A model generated the notes under the pieces. The model had not been told where the DNA came from. It saw only the letters and a list, made by a program, of their open reading frames with translations, and did no database searches. A program made the translations under genes and the position numbers. Below are positions 34,446 to 42,579 of a DNA stretch of 64,000 nucleotides, piece by piece. The DNA comes from Actinosynnema pretiosum (GTDB lineage Bacteria > Actinomycetota > Actinomycetes > Mycobacteriales > Pseudonocardiaceae). Location of the stretch: NCBI RefSeq assembly GCF_024171695.1, contig NZ_JAMTCF010000018.1, positions 1-64,000 on the forward strand, read 5' to 3'. How positions within the stretch are numbered: position 1 is the stretch's first letter; the number at the start of each line of letters is the position of its first letter.

Positions 34446-35392
34446 ACACGAAGAGCGGGCCTGAGCGGGGCCGTCTTTCCCCGGAACGCGGCTCACGCGT
34501 GCTGGGGTGCGAGCCAGTGGTGAACGATCCGGGGAGCGTGCCTGCCGCTCAAGCGCCTCCCACGCTAGCGCAACCACGGCCCGCGTCACCACCCCCACAG
34601 TCGCACTCCCTGATGCCCCTGCTGAGCGAGAAGCGGCTGCGCGACGCGCTGCGCAAGTGCGGGCGCCGAGGAGCCTCCTCGGGGGCGGACGGGGTCTCCA
34701 TGGCGGCGCTGCGCAAGCTCTCCCAGGAGTTGCTGCCCCGGCTCGCCGAGCAGTTGGCCACCGGGACCTGGCGGCCGGAACCGGTCCGAGAGGTGACCTT
34801 CTCCGCCTACACCGGCAAGGTCATGACGGTCGCCATACCCACGGCACGGGACCGGGTCGTGCACCGGGCGCTGCGCGACGCGATGGAACCGATCTTGGAG
34901 ACCGCCGTCCTGCGCGACTGGGTCTCGGGCTACCGCCCTGGGCGCAACCGGATCACCGCCCTGCGCCAGGCCGCCGCCTTCCACGACGCGGGGTTCCGGG
35001 CGGTGGCCGACGTCGACGTCGCCTCCACCTCCGAGGGCGCCACGGTGGACGAGGTCGTCGGCTGGTGCGCCGAGCACATCCACGACGGCAGCTTCCTCGC
35101 GCTCATCCGCACCGCGCTGTCCGCGATGCCGTACCCGATCGCCCCCGGCTCCGGACTGGCCCCGATGCTGATCAACCTCCGGCTCTCCCGAGCGGACGCC
35201 CACCTGGACGGGCTGCGGGTGGTGCGCTTCGTGGACAACTACGTGGCCTTCGAGCCGGACCGCGACCACGCGCGATCCGCCTTCGCGCGGATCACCGACG
35301 CGCTGGCCAGATCAGGGCTGCGCCCCAACGGCTCCAAGAGCCGGGTGCGGGAGCGCGCCAACGTCGAAGACCTGTTCCTGATCGGGGGGTGA
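34442..35392 (+). CDS. reverse-transcriptase palm-domain protein with altered active site
   Basis: 316 residues if started at the GTG (34442) overlapping the queC stop; an ATG at 34613 would remove a low-complexity, lower-GC3 N-terminus. The RT blocks are in order: GADGVSMAALRK and GTWRPEPVREV (RT0-1), KVMTVAIPTARDRVVHRALR (RT2), GYRPGRNRITALRQAA then DVDVASTSEGATVDEVV (RT3, motif A), APGSGLAPMLINLRLS (RT4, motif B), VRFVDNYVAF (RT5, motif C), LARSGLRPNGSKS and FLIGG (RT6-7). The order resembles group II intron RTs. Motif C reads FVDN instead of YxDD, so one catalytic Asp is Asn; motif A has TSE where FFD is usual. There is no thumb, maturase or endonuclease domain. Probably a co-opted, catalytically changed RT rather than an active intron. 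Confidence 0.85.
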   Translation: MNTKSGPERGRLSPERGSRVLGCEPVVNDPGSVPAAQAPPTLAQPRPASPPPQSHSLMPLLSEKRLRDALRKCGRRGASSGADGVSMAALRKLSQELLPRLAEQLATGTWRPEPVREVTFSAYTGKVMTVAIPTARDRVVHRALRDAMEPILETAVLRDWVSGYRPGRNRITALRQAAAFHDAGFRAVADVDVASTSEGATVDEVVGWCAEHIHDGSFLALIRTALSAMPYPIAPGSGLAPMLINLRLSRADAHLDGLRVVRFVDNYVAFEPDRDHARSAFARITDALARSGLRPNGSKSRVRERANVEDLFLIGG

Positions 35393-35398
35393 GCCGGG

Positions 35399-35956
35399 GT
35401 GGACGTGGAGTGGATCGAGGTTCCCGGCGGGACCTGCGCCTTCGGCGACCGGGCCAAGCCGATCGAGATCAGCACCCTGCTGTGGACGCGCACGCCGATC
35501 ACCTGGGCCCAGCTGGAGGACGGGCTCCCCGACGACCGGGGCAGGCACCCGGTCACCGGGCTCACCCACGCCCAGGCGGATGAGTTCGCGCGGGCGCTGG
35601 GCGGTCGCCTGCCGACCTCGGCGGAGTGGGAGTGGATGGCGGGCGGCGCGGCCCGCAGGACGTGGCCGTGGGGCGAGCAGCAGTGGACGCCGGAGCTGGC
35701 GAACCTGCGCGACTCCGGCCTGGACACCACCAGCCCGGTGGACGCCCACCCGGCCGGGGCGACCCCGGAGGGCCTGCTCGACGTCGCGGGCAACGTCTGG
35801 GAGTGGACCCTGCGGGTGACGATGGGCAACGGGGTCACGCTGCGCGGCGGCTCCTACGCCTCGCAACCGCTCTACGCCCGCACAACCTTCCTCAACGCCG
35901 CCCCCGCCGAACTCGCCTCGCCGGGCATCGGCTTTCGGGTGGTGCGGCTGCCATGA
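35399..35956 (+). CDS. FGE/sulfatase-modifying-factor-fold (C-type lectin fold) protein, short
   Basis: 185 residues, GTG start six bases after the RT stop. WIEVPGGTCAFGD, then TRTPITWAQ, LGGRLPTSAEWEWMAGGAAR, WPWGEQQ, GLLDVAGNVWEWT, VTLRGGSYASQPLYAR and PGIGFRVVR follow the classic FGE-sulfatase domain order. It is shorter than formylglycine-generating enzymes (about 270-300 residues). It has only one Cys (residue 13), so it lacks the catalytic Cys pair, and there is no EgtB-type iron site. A binding scaffold is more likely than an enzyme. The same fold is used by variable proteins of diversity-generating retroelements, which is notable beside an RT. Confidence 0.85.
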   Translation: MDVEWIEVPGGTCAFGDRAKPIEISTLLWTRTPITWAQLEDGLPDDRGRHPVTGLTHAQADEFARALGGRLPTSAEWEWMAGGAARRTWPWGEQQWTPELANLRDSGLDTTSPVDAHPAGATPEGLLDVAGNVWEWTLRVTMGNGVTLRGGSYASQPLYARTTFLNAAPAELASPGIGFRVVRLP

Positions 35957-36417
35957 CCCGCACCGCCACCGCGCTGCGCCCGGAGGAAGGGCTGCTGCTG
36001 GTGTCCTGCTGCCGGGAGAAGCTCGTCACCACCACCCCGGTACCCGCCTTCGACATCTACCAGGGCGCGCTCGTCCCGCTCCTGCGCGACCGGCTCGCCC
36101 CCGAGCACCGGGCCCGCGTCCGGGTGCTGTCCGCCGAGCACGGCGTGCTGGCGCCGACGGATCCGGTCGGCACCTACGACCACAAGCTGCGCAGCCGCCA
36201 GGAGGCCCACCAGCTCAGCCAGCGGGTCGCCGCCCGCCTGGCCCGCGACCTGGAGGCGCCCGCCCTCCGGCACGTCCTGGTCGCGCTCGACCCCCTCTAC
36301 CAAGCCGCCGCGCAGTGCCTGCACCGGTACGCGCCCCCGCTCACGCTCACCCTGCTGCCCAATCCGTCCGACTGGCGCGGCACCGCTGCCGTGCTCAACG
36401 AATGGGGATGGCTGTGA
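35953..36417 (+). CDS. DUF6884-like protein
   Basis: 154 residues from an ATG overlapping the previous stop. LLLVSCCREKL at residues 15-24, FDIYQGALVPLLRDRL, then VRVLSAEHGVLAPTDPVGTY and DHKL. The SCxxxK ... Y ... LSAxHGLLxP ... YD order is what I associate with the DUF6884 family, found on mobile DNA and in nucleobase-related contexts; the recognition is from memory of the pattern. Function unknown. In this operon it could act in base transfer or recognition (speculative). Confidence 0.65.
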   Translation: MTRTATALRPEEGLLLVSCCREKLVTTTPVPAFDIYQGALVPLLRDRLAPEHRARVRVLSAEHGVLAPTDPVGTYDHKLRSRQEAHQLSQRVAARLARDLEAPALRHVLVALDPLYQAAAQCLHRYAPPLTLTLLPNPSDWRGTAAVLNEWGWL

Positions 36418-37397
36418 ACCACAGCCCGACGACCACCCTCACCACGGTCCACGACGACACGCCGCGCTTCGTGGCGGTCGGACGGCGCGGCGGGACCGCG
36501 CTGCTCCACGACCCCCTCACCGGCCAGACCCACACCTGCCCCGACGACCTGCCACCCGGCCGCCTGGCGCTGCCCTCCGCCGAGATCACCGCGTTCCCGC
36601 TCGTCCACCCCGGCGACCTCGGTGACCGGCTGCCGGTGAGCCTGTGCTGGTCCCCGCTGGTGCGCTGCAACCTCGCCTGCCCGCACTGCCTGGACGACAA
36701 GTCCCTGACCGAACTGGCCTTCGACGGCCGCGCCTCCGTGGCCGCCGTCCTGGCGGAGTCCGGGGTGCTGGCGGTGGACGTCTCCGGCGGCGAGCCGCTG
36801 CTGCTGCGGGACCTGGGCGACCTGCTCGACACGCTGCGCGCGGGAGGCTGCGCGGTCAGCGTCACCACCAACGGCACCCGGTTGCCCCGCCAGGCCGAGG
36901 CGCTGGCGGACCGGCTCGACGCCGTGCGGGTCAGCTTCGACGGCCACGACGCGCCCTCGCACGACCACTGGCGCGGAGCCGGTTCGTTCGATCGGGCCGT
37001 CCAAGGGGTGCGGGCCGCCGTCGCACATGGAATTCCCGTCCAGCTCCAGACCGTGCTGATGAAGTGCACCGCGGGGAGGCTGCGCCAGGTGGTCGACCTG
37101 GCCGACCGGCTCGGCGCGCATGGGGTGACCTTCCTGCAGTTCCTGCCCATCGGCGAGGGCGCCGCGCTCGTCCGCGAGCAGATCGGCGACGAGAGGGCAC
37201 GCGAGCTGGTGGCCGCGCTGCCTCAGGGGCCGGTGGCGGTGCGGCTGCGCACCCGTGACGACGCCAGCGGGTTCACCGTGGTCCGCGCGGACGGGCGGGT
37301 CTGGCGCAACGCGCCGGGCAGCACGTCCATCGGTGCCCAGCGCGAACTGCGCACCACCGAGGACCTGCTCCTGGACAGCCGGGAGGGGACCGCGTGA
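36414..37397 (+). CDS. radical SAM enzyme
   Basis: 327 residues from a GTG at 36414 overlapping the previous stop (an ATG at 36402 is an alternative). The 4Fe-4S cluster cysteines are Cys85, 89 and 92 in VRCNLACPHCLDD. VDVSGGEPLLLRDLG follows as the SAM-binding GGEP motif, then SVTTNGTRLP. The C-terminal part has no SPASM-type cysteine cluster. Distinct from QueE encoded at 43155. Probably makes a carbon-centred change to the preQ0-derived product or to a protein partner; the substrate cannot be predicted. Confidence 0.88.
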   Translation: MNHSPTTTLTTVHDDTPRFVAVGRRGGTALLHDPLTGQTHTCPDDLPPGRLALPSAEITAFPLVHPGDLGDRLPVSLCWSPLVRCNLACPHCLDDKSLTELAFDGRASVAAVLAESGVLAVDVSGGEPLLLRDLGDLLDTLRAGGCAVSVTTNGTRLPRQAEALADRLDAVRVSFDGHDAPSHDHWRGAGSFDRAVQGVRAAVAHGIPVQLQTVLMKCTAGRLRQVVDLADRLGAHGVTFLQFLPIGEGAALVREQIGDERARELVAALPQGPVAVRLRTRDDASGFTVVRADGRVWRNAPGSTSIGAQRELRTTEDLLLDSREGTA

Positions 37398-37948
37398 ACG
37401 CGGCAGGGCAACGGGTGTTCGAGCACCAGCGGATCTGGCGGGTGACCGAGCGGGCGCTGACGGCGGCCTGCGCAGCGCTGGCGGACGCGGTCAGGGAAGA
37501 CCACCTGGCGGTCAGCCGCGTCGTCGGCATCGCCAACGGCGGTGTCATCCCGGCAGGGCAGGTGGCGCGGCACTTGGGCGTCGAACCATTGATCGTGCGC
37601 GCCCGCCACAACATCGACGACCGCACCTACCTCCAGGCCACCGGCGAGGTCGAGGTGGAACAGGCCGATGCGGTGGCGTTGACCGGCTTCAACGGCACGG
37701 TTCTGGTCGTGGACGACATCTGTGGCAGCGGGGCGACCCTGCGCGCCTTGGCCCAGGCATTGAAGCCCGTCGTCGGGCCGGGCTGCCGTCTGCTCACCGC
37801 GACCCTGTGCCTGAACGCGGGAGCGCGACTGCGTCCGGACTACTGGATCTGGCCGGTGTCGGACTGGGTGAACTTTCCCTGGGAGCAGCCACCCGGTGTC
37901 CCCAGGAGCGATCTGCCCCACCTGGAAGGAGTGCACCGTGACCGGTGA
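37394..37948 (+). CDS. phosphoribosyltransferase
   Basis: 184 residues, GTG overlapping the radical SAM stop. The PRPP-binding loop is VLVVDDICGSGATLRAL at about residues 103-119. VVGIANGGVIPAGQVARHLG is the pyrophosphate-loop region. The fold resembles purine/xanthine-type PRTases. Next to queC, the natural hypothesis is transfer of ribose-5-phosphate to preQ0, as PRTases do in toyocamycin-type pyrrolopyrimidine pathways. This is inferred from context, not shown by the sequence. Confidence 0.88.
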   Translation: MNAAGQRVFEHQRIWRVTERALTAACAALADAVREDHLAVSRVVGIANGGVIPAGQVARHLGVEPLIVRARHNIDDRTYLQATGEVEVEQADAVALTGFNGTVLVVDDICGSGATLRALAQALKPVVGPGCRLLTATLCLNAGARLRPDYWIWPVSDWVNFPWEQPPGVPRSDLPHLEGVHRDR

Positions 37949-39044
37949 GCTGACCGTGGCGTTCGTCCTGCTCTCCTACATGCGTGACGCCCCGGCGGGC
38001 ATGGAACGGGCGACCGCTGCCCTCGCCGAAGGGGTGCGCGGCCTCGGGCACCGCACCCTCCTCGTCACCGCGACACCCTCGGCGGAACCCGACACCGCCG
38101 TCCTGGAGACGATCAAGATCCCGAGGCCCGCCTCGGACGATGACCTGCGAGCGGCGATCGACGGCCACGAGCACGCGGTCGCCGATGAACTGCGCACCCT
38201 CTTCCGCCACCACGGCGTGGACGTGGCGGTCTACGTGGACGCCCTGTGGGGGCTGGGACGGCTCGCGCCCCGCTGCCCTGGGGTGTTCTCGGTGCTGGCG
38301 ATGCACGTGCTCGGCCACGACCAGGACCTCGTCCCCGCACTGGAACGCGCCGACCTGGTCATCGCCCCCGCCCCGGTCGTCCTCCAGCAGGCGTACGACC
38401 GGGGGTACGACCCGACCTGCTGGAAGCTCGTGCGTAACGCCCTGCTGCACGACGCCCACCCTGCCGACGAGCAGGCGCGGGAGAAATTGCGCAGGACCGC
38501 GCCCGTGCGGGTGCTGGCCAGGCTGGGACTGGAGAAGAACGTCCACGCGCTGCTGGAAGCCGGACGGCTGGTCGAGCGCCCGGTCGAGGTCGTGCTGGCC
38601 GAAGCCGGCTTCGAGCACGAGCGCGGCGGCCAGGCCGTCGAGTATCAGCGGTGCGCGCACTCGGCTGCCCACCTCCCGCTGGGGGCCATCCAGGGTGGCG
38701 GGCTGCCGTGGCACGAGGTGCAGCCCTGGCTCGCGGGCGCCTCGGTGGTGATCGTGCCTTCCACCAAGGAGAGCTTCGGGCTGGTCGCACTGGAAGCGAT
38801 GAGCGTGGGCACCCCGGTGGTCGCCTTCGACGTCGACAACCTGCCCGCGCTCGTCGGGACCGGCGACCAGGCGGGCGGGGTGATCGTGCCCGTCGGCGGC
38901 GGCGAGTTCGAGCTGTGGCGTGTCGCCGAGGCCCTGCTCGACGATCCACTACGCTACGCAGCGCTATCACGGGCTGCTTACTACCGCTCGCGGGACTATC
39001 TGCCCACCACAGTCGCCCAAGACTTCATCAAGGCGGTGCGGTGA
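37938..39044 (+). CDS. GT4-family glycosyltransferase
   Basis: 368 residues from a GTG at 37938 preceded by GGAAGGAG, overlapping the PRTase gene by 11 bases. GT-B fold: N-terminal AFVLLSYMRDAPAGMERATA, C-terminal VRVLARLGLEKNVHALLEAG, and the donor motif VPSTKESFGLVALEAMSVGT (E-x7-E). A retaining enzyme that likely uses a nucleotide sugar. Together with the PIG-L deacetylase two genes on, it suggests transfer of an N-acetylhexosamine followed by deacetylation (inference). Confidence 0.87.
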   Translation: MTGELTVAFVLLSYMRDAPAGMERATAALAEGVRGLGHRTLLVTATPSAEPDTAVLETIKIPRPASDDDLRAAIDGHEHAVADELRTLFRHHGVDVAVYVDALWGLGRLAPRCPGVFSVLAMHVLGHDQDLVPALERADLVIAPAPVVLQQAYDRGYDPTCWKLVRNALLHDAHPADEQAREKLRRTAPVRVLARLGLEKNVHALLEAGRLVERPVEVVLAEAGFEHERGGQAVEYQRCAHSAAHLPLGAIQGGGLPWHEVQPWLAGASVVIVPSTKESFGLVALEAMSVGTPVVAFDVDNLPALVGTGDQAGGVIVPVGGGEFELWRVAEALLDDPLRYAALSRAAYYRSRDYLPTTVAQDFIKAVR

Positions 39045-39898
39045 TGACCGGTGCTCCACTTCTGCTGGTGGACGGCCACAATCTGCTCTGGCGCGGGGCC
39101 TTCGGCTTCCCGGCCGATGTCCTGTCCCGCGACAAGCAGCGGGACCTGACCGCCGAGTTCGCGTTCTTCGCGCTACTGGGCGTAGCCATCCGCGAGGAGT
39201 TCGCCGAGCCTCCCGAGGTGCTCGTGGTCTTCGACGGCGAGCACGGTACCGCCGAGCGCCAAGGCGCGGACAGCGGCTACAAGGCGAACCGGGTGCTGGA
39301 CGAGGCCGCGCTCAAGCCGTTGCGCGCGTTGCCGTGGGTGCAGCAGGGGCTGACCGGCTACTCCATTGCCTGGATCGAGATCGACACCGCCGAGGCCGAC
39401 GACGTCATCGCCACCCTGGTCACCACCGTCCGCCGGGACGACCCGCGGCGCGAGGTGTGGATCATGTCCGGTGACCGGGACTACTACCAACTGCTGGACG
39501 AACATGTCCGGGTGCTCAACACCGGCATGAAGCGCGGCAACCGCCATATCGGCCCGGCCGAGGTGTTCGACCGCTTCGGCGTCACCCCGGCGCAGTGGGC
39601 GGACTTCCGCGCCCTGACCGGCGACCCGGCCGACAACATCCCCGGCGTCAAGGGCGTCGGCACCAGCAGCGCCGCCCGCCTGCTCGCCGACGGGCTCGCC
39701 CTGGACGAGCTTCCCGCCTCCGGCAGGCTGACCGGTGCCAAGGGCAAGGCCGTGGAACAGGCATGGGAGCAGGTGCTGGCCTGGCGCGGGCTGATCAGGA
39801 TGCGCCTGGACCTGCCCCTGCCGGTGCTCCCGACCGGTCTCCCGAGCCGGGAGCTGCCCAAGCCAGCGGAGGTCATCGAGAAGCTCGGGCTGTGGTGA
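39044..39898 (+). CDS. stand-alone 5'-3' exonuclease (DNA polymerase I 5' nuclease type)
   Basis: 284 residues from an ATG sharing a base with the previous stop (TGATG). LLLVDGHNLLWRGAFG, VLVVFDGEHGTAERQ, ADSGYKANR, IDTAEADDVIATLV, VWIMSGDRDYYQLLDEHVRV and LTGDPADNIPGVKGVGTSSA give the full set of acidic metal ligands and the H3TH motif of flap/5' nucleases. An active DNA or RNA-DNA flap nuclease is expected. Its place between sugar-tailoring genes is unusual. Confidence 0.9.
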   Translation: MTGAPLLLVDGHNLLWRGAFGFPADVLSRDKQRDLTAEFAFFALLGVAIREEFAEPPEVLVVFDGEHGTAERQGADSGYKANRVLDEAALKPLRALPWVQQGLTGYSIAWIEIDTAEADDVIATLVTTVRRDDPRREVWIMSGDRDYYQLLDEHVRVLNTGMKRGNRHIGPAEVFDRFGVTPAQWADFRALTGDPADNIPGVKGVGTSSAARLLADGLALDELPASGRLTGAKGKAVEQAWEQVLAWRGLIRMRLDLPLPVLPTGLPSRELPKPAEVIEKLGLW

Positions 39899-40527
39899 GC
39901 CCGGCATCCGGCTTCACCGCGCCGGGTTCGGTGCTGACCGTGATGGCCCACCCGGACGACGCCGAGCTGTGGGCGGGCGGCACGCTTGCCCGCTGCGCGG
40001 CCACCGGTGCGGCCGTCACGGTCGCCGTACCCAGGTGCACCGAGCCCAGGGCCAGCGAGGCGGCGGCGGGCGCGGCCGTCCTGGGCGCTGGCCTGTACCC
40101 GTTCGACCTGGGCTGCGGCGAGGCGGTGCGCGAGCTCCTGCTGGAGGTCAAGCCGGACGTGGTCATCACCCACCCGCCGCGCGACGTCCACCCCGAGCAC
40201 CGCCGAGTCGCCGAGGCTCTGCTGGACGCGCTGCCGGACGTGGTGATCTCCACCGGCTACCCGCGCCGCGTCTACGCCGCCGACAGCTACAACAGCCTCA
40301 CCCTGGACGGACCGACCCCCGCCCACACGATCGTCGACGTCTCCCAGGTGTGGCAGACCAAGCGACGTGCCCTGGCCGCGCACGCCTCCCAACCGATCAC
40401 CGACCACTTCGGACCGATGGCCGAGGCGCTGGGCCGGTTGTGGGGGATGCGCGTCGGAGCGGCCTACGCGGAGAACTTCGTCCCCCTTCCCGTTCTCGGA
40501 CGCCTGCCGGAGGCCACAGCGCTGTAA
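39895..40527 (+). CDS. PIG-L-family deacetylase
   Basis: 210 residues from a GTG overlapping the nuclease stop. VLTVMAHPDDAELWAGGTLA (zinc site AHPDD at residues 18-22) and THPPRDVHPEHRRVAEALL (third zinc ligand region). These zinc enzymes remove acetyl groups from GlcNAc-type sugars, as in mycothiol and glycopeptide pathways. Follows the GT4 gene and nuclease gene; the natural role would be deacetylation of a glycoside made by the GT4 enzyme (inference). Confidence 0.9.
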   Translation: MSPASGFTAPGSVLTVMAHPDDAELWAGGTLARCAATGAAVTVAVPRCTEPRASEAAAGAAVLGAGLYPFDLGCGEAVRELLLEVKPDVVITHPPRDVHPEHRRVAEALLDALPDVVISTGYPRRVYAADSYNSLTLDGPTPAHTIVDVSQVWQTKRRALAAHASQPITDHFGPMAEALGRLWGMRVGAAYAENFVPLPVLGRLPEATAL

Positions 40528-40606
40528 GCCGTGCGCACGGGCGAGACTGGTGCCGCGGGCGTGCCCGCGTGATCCGGTGGTTCGCAGGCGGTGGAGGAGT
40601 GTGGGC

Positions 40607-41248
40607 GTGGTCAGCGCGGTGGTGTTCGACGTGGGGGAGACGTTGCTCGACGACACGCGCGAGTGGGGCGCGTGGGCGGACTGGATCGGCGTGCCCCGGC
40701 ACACCTTCTCCGTCGTGCTGGGCGCGGTGACCGCCGCCGGGCGGGACAACGCCGAGACCTTCCACTACTTCCGGCCCGACTTCGACCTGGCCCGCGAGCG
40801 GCGACTGCGCGAGGAGGCCGGGGTGGGCGAGCGCATCGGTGAGGAGGACCTGTACCCCGACGTGCGGGATGCGCTGGGCGCGCTGCGGGCGGCGGGGATG
40901 TGGGTCGGGGTGGCGGGCAACCAGACCGCGCGGGCCGGTGCACTGCTGCGGGAGCTGGACCTGCCGGTGGACCGGGTGGCCACCTCCGGCGAGTGGGGCG
41001 TGGCCAAGCCGTCGCCGGAGTTCTTCGACCGGGTGAGCGCCATGGCCGCGCTCCCACCTCAGGAGATCGTGTACGTGGGTGACCACCGGGACAACGACGT
41101 CCTCGCCGCCAAGGCCGCCGGGTTCCGCACCGCGCTGATCCGCCGAGGCCCCTGGGGCCACCTGTGGGCCGACGACCCGCTGGTGCGCCGCGACGCGGAC
41201 TGGGTGATCGATTCCCTTACCGAGCTGCCGGTCCTGCTCGCGGGCTGA
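40607..41248 (+). CDS. HAD-superfamily phosphatase
   Basis: 213 residues from the GTG at 40607, seven bases from GGAGG (an earlier GTG at 40601 is too close). Motif I AVVFDVGETLLDD, motif II VGVAGNQ, motif III lysine in WGVAKPSPEFFDR, motif IV VYVGDHRDNDVLAA. The +2 residue of motif I is Gly rather than Asp, as in several phosphatase subgroups. Separated from the PIG-L gene by 79 bases, so still likely in the operon. Could remove the 5' phosphate from a nucleotide product (inference). Convergent with the XRE gene at 41255. Confidence 0.87.
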   Translation: MVSAVVFDVGETLLDDTREWGAWADWIGVPRHTFSVVLGAVTAAGRDNAETFHYFRPDFDLARERRLREEAGVGERIGEEDLYPDVRDALGALRAAGMWVGVAGNQTARAGALLRELDLPVDRVATSGEWGVAKPSPEFFDRVSAMAALPPQEIVYVGDHRDNDVLAAKAAGFRTALIRRGPWGHLWADDPLVRRDADWVIDSLTELPVLLAG

Positions 41249-41254
41249 GCCGCC

Positions 41255-42469
41255 TCAGCGCACGCGCGCCCAGGCGGCGAGGTCCAGCAATTCCGGCGTG
41301 GGCCGGTCGTGCACGCGCAGCAGCGTCGACAGGGAGCCGCGCACCTGCGGGTGGGCACGCACGTGCTCCGGCGCCACCCGGCGGGCCGCCTGCAGGCTCA
41401 GGTGCGCCCGCTCGTGCTGCCCCAGGGACAGGTGGCCTCGGGCCAGATCGACGTAGTAGTGCGAGCGCCGCTCGGCGGGCAGCGCGCGAGGCGGGGACCA
41501 CGCGGCGGCGCGCTCGATCCCCAGCGGGTCGCGCAGCTCCGTGGCCACCGACAGCTCGTGGATGCGCAAGGAGGCGAACCCGAACGCCGTCCCCAGGTAG
41601 TTGCCCTCCGGCACACCGGCCGCCGCACGACGCGCCTCGCGCAGGTGCTCGGCGGCGCGATCGGCCCGGCCCGCGCGGGCGTTCACGACGGCGGCCCGCA
41701 TGTGCAGCGAGCCGAAGGTCGCCAACGACTCCACGCCCTTGGTCGGCACCCGGTCGGCGGCCTGCTCCAAGGCGCGGGCGGCGGGGGAGAGGTCGCCGCT
41801 GGCGAAGAACGTCTCGGTGCGCACGTAGGCGGCAGCCGCCACCAGCAGCGGGTTGTCCGCGCGCTTGGCGGCGGCGCTCATGAGGTCGATCAGCCTGGCC
41901 GACAGGTCCAGGTACCCGAACTTGAAGGCCATCCCGTCGGCCGCCCGCAGCGCGAAGGCGAGCAGGGCCGCGTGGTCACGGCTGCCGGTGTCGGCGTGGG
42001 CGAGCGCGGTGACCAGGTCGGGCAGGGTGCGGGCGAGGGCGCCGTAGCGGGACTGCAGGCGGTCGTCGTTCGCCTTGGCCACCGCCGCACGCAGTTCGAC
42101 CAGATCGGGCGCGGGGACGTCGTCGGGCAGGTCGAACCGGTCCAGCGCCCGACGAAGCCGGGGAACGGCCGCGTGCACCAGGTCCGGCTCGGCCACCTGC
42201 GTACCGTGGTCGGCAGCGCTCTGCCGATGGGCAGGTCGTGGGGCGACCTCGTGGCGCTCGGTGCGGTCGACCAGGGCCGCCAACTCGGCCAGCGTGATCC
42301 CCAGCGCGGTGGCGAGCGACCTCCGCTGCCAGGGATAGGGAGCGTGGACTCCGCGTTCCCAGCGGCCCACGGTGCCCCGGTCCACCCCTAACGTCGTTGC
42401 CAGCGCCTCCTGGGAGAAACCCGCGGCGTGGCGGGCTGTGGCGAGCGGCGTGTTCGGTCTCGCGGCCAC
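41255..42469 (-). CDS. XRE-family HTH/TPR regulator (paralogue 2)
   Basis: 404 residues from a GTG at 42469 after GAAGGGA. HTH at residues 7-50 (LATARHAAGFSQEALATTLG, TVGRWERGVHAPYPWQRRSL), then TPR-like helices to the end. Divergent from queD/queE with an 11-bp-phased CGCC array (42580-42620) between them. Closely related in its HTH to the regulators at 31426, 44448 and 45904. Likely controls its own gene and queDE. Confidence 0.87.
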   Translation of the reverse strand: MAARPNTPLATARHAAGFSQEALATTLGVDRGTVGRWERGVHAPYPWQRRSLATALGITLAELAALVDRTERHEVAPRPAHRQSAADHGTQVAEPDLVHAAVPRLRRALDRFDLPDDVPAPDLVELRAAVAKANDDRLQSRYGALARTLPDLVTALAHADTGSRDHAALLAFALRAADGMAFKFGYLDLSARLIDLMSAAAKRADNPLLVAAAAYVRTETFFASGDLSPAARALEQAADRVPTKGVESLATFGSLHMRAAVVNARAGRADRAAEHLREARRAAAGVPEGNYLGTAFGFASLRIHELSVATELRDPLGIERAAAWSPPRALPAERRSHYYVDLARGHLSLGQHERAHLSLQAARRVAPEHVRAHPQVRGSLSTLLRVHDRPTPELLDLAAWARVR

Positions 42470-42579
42470 CGCGTTCCCTTCTCCCGGCACCTCGTCGGGC
42501 GAACAGTACCCACCGCATCGGTACGCGACCGCCGCCAAGATCATGGCAGGCCCCTCTTTGTGCTGGTGAAGACCTTCGA

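Noticed and set aside
34442-35956. A complete diversity-generating retroelement
   Set aside because: No template repeat copy of the FGE-like 3' end was found by eye, the RT motif C is FVDN, and the DGR-type motif B is missing. Kept only as a resemblance.
40607-41248. HAD gene at 40607 as part of a separate transcription unit
   Set aside because: The 79-base gap contains no clear promoter or terminator, so it is kept as the last gene of the QueC operon, with some doubt.
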